From: Prinsepia uniflora
Taxonomy: Eukaryota > Streptophyta > Magnoliopsida > Rosales > Rosaceae
Direction of reading: 5' to 3'
DNA: 64,000 nt
Assembly (NCBI GenBank): GCA_032719365.1
Contig: CM064871.1
Span: 30,663,566 to 30,727,565 of the forward strand
A program made the translations under genes and the position numbers. Position 1 is the stretch's first letter; every line of letters starts with the position of its first letter. The notes beneath the pieces were generated by a model. It made no database searches, was not told the DNA's origin, and worked only from the letters and a program-made list of their open reading frames with translations. This document shows, piece after piece, positions 58,867 through 64,000 of the stretch.

Positions 58867-59955
58867 GGTTTGAAAATTGTTTCTTCATGCTTCTTTAAAG
58901 AGGAAAGTTATACGGAACTATTACCACCAACCAAGTGTTATAAGGCATTGCAAAAATCCCAAAAGGATTAAAATCGTTAGTAGCAAGTCCTAATCTTAGA
59001 TTTCTTGGCTCTAGGACAAAATCGGGATACATCTGATCAAAATCTTTCCAAGCCTCTCCATCAGCTGAATGCCTCAGTGAATCGTCATCAATACGTTCAT
59101 CCTTGTGTCACCTCATATCACTGGCTGTGTGGGACGACATGAAGAATCTTTGTAACCATAGTTTCAATGGAAAATAACGCAATACCTTGTTCGGAATCTT
59201 ATTCTTTCGAAACTTAGACTCATTAAACACGGGAAATTTGTCGACCTACTCGAATTCACCATAAAACAATGTACAATTGTACTTGCATGCACGGATTTTC
59301 ACATACCCTAGACTGAGATCCTTCAATAGATTCTTCATGCTATAATTATCTTTAGGGAATCACTTGTCTTCAGGGGATCACTTGTCTATAGGGAGCATTC
59401 AGATGATGAGGTCCATCATGCGATCAAATTGCTTGTTCGTTTGATTATACTCAACTTTCATGTGCATCAAATTCACAACTGCCCCTAAAAACAAAAAAGT
59501 TTTACAATCAGGGTACAATTCGCGCTGAACTTCTTTCAACAACTACTCATAATGGAGATCCGACTCTTCAAGTTATAACCTAGAGGCCTCATCGTCCATA
59601 TCATTTGATGCGGTAGGAAAAACATCAGTTAATATCTCAATGAATTGATCATTATCATATCACCCATCTGAATCACTTTCGCTTCGACAGGTCCAGGGAA
59701 CTGAAGATGTTGACGAAGTGAATTTTTTTTACCATGATAGATTCAATTAGTGTAGTTGTGTACAATTCTATCCCATGCCAGATGCATTTGGAAATCATTC
59801 AGTGGAATACAAAAACGGTTGTTACATTTATGGCACGGACACATGATGCCACTTTGATCACTTCAATGATGATGTGCAAATGCAATGATGTTGTTGATCC
59901 CATCCAAACACTGATCAGAAGATCTTTCCAACATTTGCATTCAGTCTCTGTCCAT
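58867..59955 (-). pseudogene. CACTA TNP2 transposase, N-terminal part (Transpos_assoc and start of Transposase_21)
   Basis: The minus-strand start at 59955 reads MDRDRMQMLERSSDQ. CPCHKCNNRFCIPLNDFQMHL follows at about 59850-59785, the Cys-rich Transpos_assoc (PF13963) domain at the N-terminus of CACTA transposases. Then come ELYP.CKTFL-like sequence (about 59510), VEYNQTN, KIRACKYNCTLFYGEFE-like (about 59310-59260), and the RFFMSSHTASDMRWHKDERIDD region (about 59150-59080). SADGEAWKDFD-like and LRLGLA-like blocks lie down to 58940. Stops and shifts occur throughout. The gene continues at 49312 after element I. Full gene span with insertions is about 45220-59955. Confidence 0.88.
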
Positions 59956-60860
59956 TGCGCTAGCTTTCACAAAATAGGATCAACGTAAGTAAATGTGGTA
60001 ATATTATCCCCTAATTGGAACACGTTAACATTAAAACTCACTCATCTCATTATACTTCTAGTGATTTGGCCCTATCCCATTTGAGAGTGCCCGTTTTGTG
60101 CTGCGTAGTTTGTGACTAAGGAGGCTAAGTTTTGATCGATGGAAATTTTGGTTGTGTCACCCTACAGTTCTCCAAATGCACAACTTAGATATTTTAAACG
60201 AATATCTAGTATGCATTTGGAGAACATTAAGGGGATATAAACTGAATTTTTCACAATCGAAACCTAATCTCATAGACATCAAATTACAACACATAGTTGT
60301 GCACCTCTACACAGTCTACATAAATGGACTATTCAAAAGTCAATCAATCTAATTCACTGGTTTTTAAATGGGTCTAAGGTTTTCCATTGAATTTCATTAT
60401 ACGACGTTAATCAACCTGATTAACTTCTCATAAATGGACAATTTCTTTTTTCGTAATTTAATAACATATTTTCTATTTTTCTAACATATTTGCTAATTTC
60501 ATAACACATTTATGATCTTCTTATTTTCCTAACAAATTTTCTAATTTCCTACACATTTTCCACAAATTCTAAATAATTTCTACAAATTTTCCACAATAAA
60601 TAACAATTTCCTATCATAATTATATCCAAAATTCTTAGCAAAATTAAATTGAGAGGAAAACACACATACATTTTCATAAGTATTCCTTCAAATCAACAAA
60701 AAAATTTCTAAAACAAAAAATTTAATTGGTTTCCAATCAAAAATCAAAATCTCAAAACTAAAAAAATCAAAATCCTCAAACCTTCAAAATTTGTATTGGT
60801 GATCCAAAGACAAAGGATTTGATTGGTAGCAAAAATGAGGATGAAATGATATTGTATGGC
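59956..60860. other. Upstream region of TNP2, AT-rich
   Basis: No gene is seen. By position it is the presumed promoter/leader side of the minus-strand TNP2 gene. It has short AT-rich repeats of the TTTCCTAACA(A/C)ATTT type at about 60465-60560. Confidence 0.45.
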
Positions 60861-60861
60861 T

Positions 60862-60874
60862 GGTGTGTGTGTAC

Positions 60875-60922
<48 letters not shown>

Positions 60923-60994
60923 AAGATTACGAGTGGGAGAGAGAGAGAGAGAAAGAAAGAAAGATTAAGAGTGGGGGGAGAGAGAGGGAGAGAG

Positions 60995-61070
<76 letters not shown>

Positions 61071-61255
61071 AGATTACGATTGGGAGAGAGAGAGAGAGAG
61101 AGAGAAAGAAAGAAAGATTAAGAGTGGGGAGAGAGAAAGAGAGTGTGTGTGTGTGTGTGTGAGATAGAGAGAGATTAAGAGTGGGGGAGAGAGAAAGAGA
61201 GTGTGTGTGTGTGTGTGTGTGTGAGATAGAGAGAGAGAGAGAGGGAGGGAGAGAA
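60862..61255. repeat. Compound (GT)n(GA)n microsatellite with higher-order unit
   Basis: GT and GA tracts alternate with a spacer like AAAGATTACGAGTGGGAG, which recurs near 60925, 60965, 61068, 61114 and 61165. This makes a nested minisatellite. Confidence 0.93.
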
Positions 61256-61319
61256 ATATGAGAGGTGTGAGATTGAGAAAAAAAGAAAGATGCAGGTGGG
61301 GTTTAAATGTATTTAGACG

Positions 61320-61681
61320 TTTTCCTGGAGAATCTTTTCGCCGGTCAAAGTTTAATGATCCGCATTCTTTGGCAAAAATTTAATGATTCGCTAAGTTTTA
61401 ATGTTTTCCCGGCGGAGGAGGATGCGCTCGTCGAGTAAGGTTAATCACTTTTGAGCACCAATTATTTTCAATCCCACCAAAACTCTACCTATTGAATTAC
61501 CTCCGTCGAGTTTGCTAAGCAGAGGAAATTCGTCGTTAACCCAACGTTGCTCGGCGGATGGCGTGGGCTAGCAAGGAAAATATTTCCAATTTCGCGCGCC
61601 AACTACATAGTCTTCCCGCGAAGAGCTTGACTGGCAAGGTTTTTTTTTATTCGCCGGGATAAGGCATTTTTTCTTGTTGTG
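61320..61681 (-). other. CACTA right terminal and subterminal region
   Basis: Repeated CGCCGG(T/G)CAAAG, GCTCGGCGGATGG, CCGTCGAGTTTG and TTCGCCGGGATAAGG motifs lead to the terminus TTTTTTCTTGTTGTG. Subterminal repeats of this type are where CACTA-encoded proteins bind. TGG follows the end, but its left partner was not found. Confidence 0.7.
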
Positions 61682-64000
61682 TGGGACAATATTATTGTTC
61701 ATATATTAGCCTCATGGATCAGATCAAATCAAATGCCCAACCTTGTGGATCCCATGCAGACACCAAATGTCGGTACTTGTAAATATCAACCCACTAGTAT
61801 ACTATCCACTATGGCCACAAATAACAAAATTCAAGTATTAAACTCTAAATTATAGGATTATATTAATATTTATTCAAAACTTCATTAGCCATATTTTTTG
61901 ACTTCCCAATTCCTAATCACCATAATAATTACTCGACAATGGAATTGACCCTTTAAAGTTTTTAGTCCCTATTTAGTAGCTTTTTCCTTCTTTCTATTTT
62001 ATGATAATGTTACTCCCACTTACATATTTTTTTTTCAATTGCTTATATTAAGGAGTAATAAGGACAGTCTAACTTAAAACAAGATAAATAATTAAGAGTA
62101 AGAGTTCTTCAAAAATGCTTTTAAATTTCAAATTTGAAAAAATATTTATTATTCAATACTAAAATATTAGGTTAATTGCCTTATGTTATAGGGTTTAGTT
62201 TTTGAATTTTGGTACCAAAATTCAAGCATTAAACTCTAAACCCTAAGTCATAAGCTCCGGGAAAAAAGAAAAAGTCCTAAGCTCTTTCACCACCACTTTT
62301 ACCTAACTAAATACTCCCATTCCCTTCTAAAATTTTCTATTCTCTATTGTTAAACCCCACATAATATAAATTTTATTATTGATTTTTTTTAAAAAAAAAT
62401 TATCGTAATATATAAGTTTAATTATAAAAGTGTTTTAACTAAATACAGGGAAGTGATAGAATGCAGGCCAGAGAGTTGATGGAAAAGACACTGTGCATAA
62501 CTAGAAAATCATGCAGATGGAAAAGACACTGTTGGAAAAGATTTAAGGAGGATATGTATAAATCTGATTTGGTAAAAAGCGGATAATACACTACCAATTC
62601 TTTTGAGGGACTTGCGCTTAAAAAATCATCACCTGAGGATTTTTCCTTTTTAATTTTATACTTAACATTTTTAAGTAAAAAATAGGGCTGCTAATATATA
62701 TATAACAAGGCCTTATTAATTTATCGTAAATTATAAGTTCTTTTACATCTCGTTGTTAATCTAAATATTATCCCTACCCGATCAATTTATTTCCCAAATC
62801 TTTATAAGATCTAAAATTTTAAATAATTAAACTTTAGAGAATAAGCTAGTATCCTTAATTTCGCTAAAGACAAACAAATAAAATCACAATTCTAAAAAAA
62901 AAATTAAGTTAATTATTTATCCTTCTTGGTAAGTTTTAGTTATAATTATACAACTTATGGAGAACCGCTTCATATGAAACCATCCATTCCAATTCACGGT
63001 GGGATATATGGACTATGGTACAATACATACGAGTATATAAAGTACATAGTACATTGACCATATACTTGCAGGCATTCTATTCTCGTGATACCTTTTTATA
63101 CTCATATTTTGATTTATCTAATTGTCGTTATACATATATTAATTAGAACCGTTTAACTTTTAAATCATCATTCTAAAATTTACACAAAAAATTAACAAAA
63201 TTGGTGATCATTTAGTTATTTCTATATGTATCAACTAAATAGATTGTTTATCATGAAAGATATCTTAATTGTTACTTAAATCGTTGATTTATTTAATTTA
63301 TATTTACACGATTGGTTAAACGGTCTTCAATCTTTTTGTTTTATTTTATGGATAAGATTTTTAAAAGATGATTTATAAATTAAACAGTTTTATTTATGAT
63401 TAATGTGAAGAAAAAAAAAAAGGTACGACCAAGGTGAAAGAGTATTATTCTAGCTATAATATATGGAAGAATATAATGAGAAACCCTAGGTCTAGCGCGC
63501 TGACAATTAATCTGTAATTTTGCAAAGTTCCAACATTTACTGTCATTTTATTGTTGGGGATGGTTCCTTTTCATAGTGACCCCAGTTCATGTGGATATGA
63601 AGGATCTTGCGATATAATTCTGTTTCCAGCACGTGGTTCACATTTGGAAGTATTATAAAGTATGTTTCTTGCAAAATATATGCCTTATAATTCTTTCTTT
63701 AATATACAAACATACATATGTAGCTAGCTAGAATATATATGTCCCATTTCTTTATTAATTTATGGTAATTGAAATTCGACAGATATATATATATATATAT
63801 ATTAGCTTAATATAGTGATTATTTGAGAGAGATTTAATTAAATTTAAATGCATAAGAGTAAATTTATTATGATAAATATAAATACGATCATTTCTAAAAG
63901 TAACAATTCGTGTATCCTATCTAGTATATATCCCTAATGAATGGATGCCCTAAATCCACGATACGACACTTGCATCCTCTAATCTGTAGGGAATGTACTT
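61682..64000. other. AT-rich spacer to the end of the window
   Basis: No gene or element border is recognised. It holds a palindrome at 62180-62254 and a short AT repeat at about 63782-63801. Confidence 0.5.
62180..62254. repeat. 75-bp palindrome
   Basis: The centre GAATTTTGGTACCAAAATTC (62204-62223) is a perfect 20-bp inverted repeat. The arms extend outward with CTTATG..AGGGTTTAG on the left and CTAAACCCT..CATAAG on the right. Confidence 0.85.

Larger units (their letters stand above)
39893..61681 (-). mobile_element. CACTA (En/Spm) transposon material, minus strand, heavily interrupted
   Basis: The right end reads ...GGCATTTTTTCTTGTTGTG at 61681, that is CACAACAAGAAAAAATGCC on the minus strand, close to the CACTACAAGAAAAAA terminus of CACTA elements. 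Subterminal motifs of the CGCCGGGCAAA type occur at 61330-61670, 43965-44310 and 39945-40065. Two transposase genes typical of CACTA elements lie inside on the minus strand. The left end is not certain: it could be near 39.9 kb (one large element) or near 43.93 kb, where AAGAAAAAGGCATT mimics the right end (two elements side by side). No 3-bp TSD could be confirmed. Confidence 0.65.

Noticed and set aside
61682..61684. TGG after the CACTA right end taken as a 3-bp target duplication
   Set aside because: No TGG next to a matching left terminus was found at 39.9 or 43.9 kb, so no TSD is claimed.

Overview
The window is repeat-dense plant nuclear DNA, most likely from a eudicot. Ty1/copia, Ty3/gypsy and CACTA elements, a MITE and a Cassandra-type LTR carrying a 5S rRNA-like segment are all present. 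I found no host gene that I would defend. Almost all of the sequence is transposable elements nested inside one another. Most nestings are bounded by target-site duplications (TSDs) that I could read directly. The Cassandra family and the CACTA and tandem-repeat types recall Rosaceae genomes, but that placement is only an impression.

Layout. (1) 1-830 is a decayed gypsy RT/RNase H fragment. (2) 1381-21886 is one Ty1/copia element of about 4.3 kb stretched to 20.5 kb by insertions: a 352-bp MITE in gag (TSD TAA), a minus-strand gypsy-type element 'A' at 3276-16240 in the integrase (TSD GATTA), and a solo LTR 'C' at 17364-20276 in front of the RT (TSD AGCTG/AGCCG). Element A itself contains a small solo LTR 'M' at 4119-4502 (TSD GTTAG) and an LTR element 'B' at 7313-14206 (TSD GGCTA). 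(3) 23230-39892 is the 3' part of a gypsy element with its 3' LTR 'D'. Inside D sits solo LTR E, inside E solo LTR K, inside K solo LTR L, a four-deep nest of related LTRs. D also holds a 170-bp GT microsatellite and an AT-rich insertion with three unusual hairpins. (4) 39893-61681 is CACTA (En/Spm) material on the minus strand: a PF03004-type transposase gene with introns and a TNP2-type transposase. These are separated by a 348-bp tandem array that is interrupted by the Cassandra solo LTR (TSD TATGC). TNP2 is split by solo LTR H (TSD AAATA) and by the LTR element I (TSD ACTGA). (5) 61682-64000 is AT-rich spacer.

How the parts relate. B, E, H, I and K, and more distantly C, D and L, belong to a group of long-LTR gypsy elements (2.2-3.5 kb LTRs) that start TGTAACGACCCGTCC or close to it and end GTC(C)TG(T/A)CA. 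B and I have an initiator-Met-type primer site and a polypurine tract but no recognisable gag or pol, so they look non-autonomous. The degenerate pol at 23.7-25.7 kb shows the kind of coding partner such elements need. All coding regions seen carry stops, frameshifts or insertions and are treated as pseudogenes.

The most interesting signals are non-coding. They are three hairpins with different stems and an identical GC-rich loop (38.3-38.5 kb), dense TGACGTCA/CACGTG and W-box clusters inside LTRs, a 50-bp palindromic repeat whose copy number varies between related LTRs, a conserved hairpin near the LTR 3' ends, a doubled polypurine tract with 57-bp spacing, and an antisense ORF in gag-only element A.
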